Shown here: piece by piece, positions 63,825-64,000 of the stretch
Layout of the letters: the number at the start of each line of letters is the position of its first letter
Position numbering within the stretch: position 1 is the first letter of the stretch
DNA from: Alcaligenaceae bacterium
GTDB taxonomy: Bacteria; Pseudomonadota; Gammaproteobacteria; Burkholderiales; Burkholderiaceae_B
Assembly: GCA_013416455.1 (NCBI GenBank)
Contig: JACCES010000012.1
Span: forward strand, 97,603-161,602
Reading direction: 5' to 3'
DNA: 64,000 nt
Translations under genes and position numbers: made by a program
Notes under the pieces: generated by a model
The model's input: only the letters and a program-made list of their open reading frames with translations
Told to the model about the DNA's origin: nothing
Database searches by the model: none

Positions 63825-64000
63825 CTAGTGTCTCGTCCCAGAAATAACTTTGCATAACCGAGCCACTTTCTGGAGGATGGAATCGGCGGTTGCCGTCCAG
63901 ACGAATGGACGGTTGTGCTGGTTGTACTGTTCAACGTAACGTTCGATGTCGGCAATCAACTGTCGCACACTGCTGAAGGAGCCGCGCCGGATAGCCTGCT
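63825..64000 (-). mobile_element. IS630-type transposase, C-terminal end, cut by window edge
   Basis: Read on the minus strand, the last ~58 codons give AIRRGSFSSVRQLIADIERY, then EQYNQHNRPFVWTATADSIL, ending KVISGTRH and a stop at 63825-63827. This is the typical C-terminus of IS630-family DDE transposases. The remaining gene lies beyond 64000. The terminal inverted repeat is expected a few bases left of the stop, but its edge cannot be fixed from one end. Confidence 0.75.

Overview
The window looks like chromosomal DNA of a high-GC betaproteobacterium of the order Burkholderiales, most likely Alcaligenaceae (Bordetella / Achromobacter / Pusillimonas type). Pointers are two Bug-type (TctC) periplasmic receptors, a PhaM-type PHA granule protein, a caa3/aa3 oxidase operon with a 37-aa assembly peptide plus DUF2970 and DUF2909 proteins, and sigma-32 preceded by a CIRCE box. 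This is inferred from family content and gene style. No rRNA or tRNA was found.

Layout: (1) 1-15.6 kb is ordinary GC-rich chromosome: dienelactone hydrolase, 2OG-Fe(II) oxygenase, two aminotransferases, UbiA, a GMC oxidoreductase, a Na+/H+ antiporter-like protein, FmdB, DUF502, AspRS, an EEP-family nuclease/phosphatase, cardiolipin synthase and the glutathione formaldehyde pair FrmA/FrmB. (2) 15.7-17.15 kb holds rpoH under a perfect CIRCE operator, a candidate small RNA with a 23-nt pyrimidine loop and strong terminator, and what looks like the 5' end of a group II intron directly after that terminator. (3) 17.15-30.25 kb is a lower-GC catabolic island: a LysR regulator and three operons for aromatic-acid uptake and breakdown (VOC dioxygenase, hydrolase; AspDH-like, SDR, RraA-like aldolase, Gfo/Idh dehydrogenase, ABC ATPase and permease; ABC binding protein, phthalate-family Rieske oxygenase and its reductase). 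All three operons start from promoters with the same operator at nearly the same distance from the start codon. (4) 30.35-38.2 kb (minus) is the cytochrome c oxidase / heme A operon; it has no ctaG and no sco gene. (5) 38.4-49.4 kb is housekeeping: NUDIX, PhaM, GlmU, an MFS pump, a glycosyltransferase, a chemoreceptor, an Lrp-type regulator and GlmS. (6) 49.4-61.2 kb is a second lower-GC catabolic island with divergent operons: NIPSNAP, an old-yellow-enzyme-type dienoyl reductase, MmgE/PrpD and two Bug receptors on minus; acyl-CoA dehydrogenase, enoyl-CoA hydratase, class III CoA transferase, a thiolase-like protein without the thiolase cysteine, its DUF35 partner and an IclR regulator on plus. 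(7) 61.4-64 kb has a periplasmic-binding-protein/diguanylate-cyclase pair and the 3' end of an IS630-type transposase cut by the window edge.

How the genes work together: the first island reads as uptake, ring dihydroxylation, dihydrodiol oxidation, extradiol-type cleavage, hydrolysis and aldol cleavage of an aromatic acid, all under one LysR protein. The second reads as CoA activation, alpha,beta-dehydrogenation, hydration and carbon-carbon cleavage by a thiolase-like/DUF35 lyase. The substrate of neither can be read from sequence alone, and these two clusters are the best candidates for undescribed biology.
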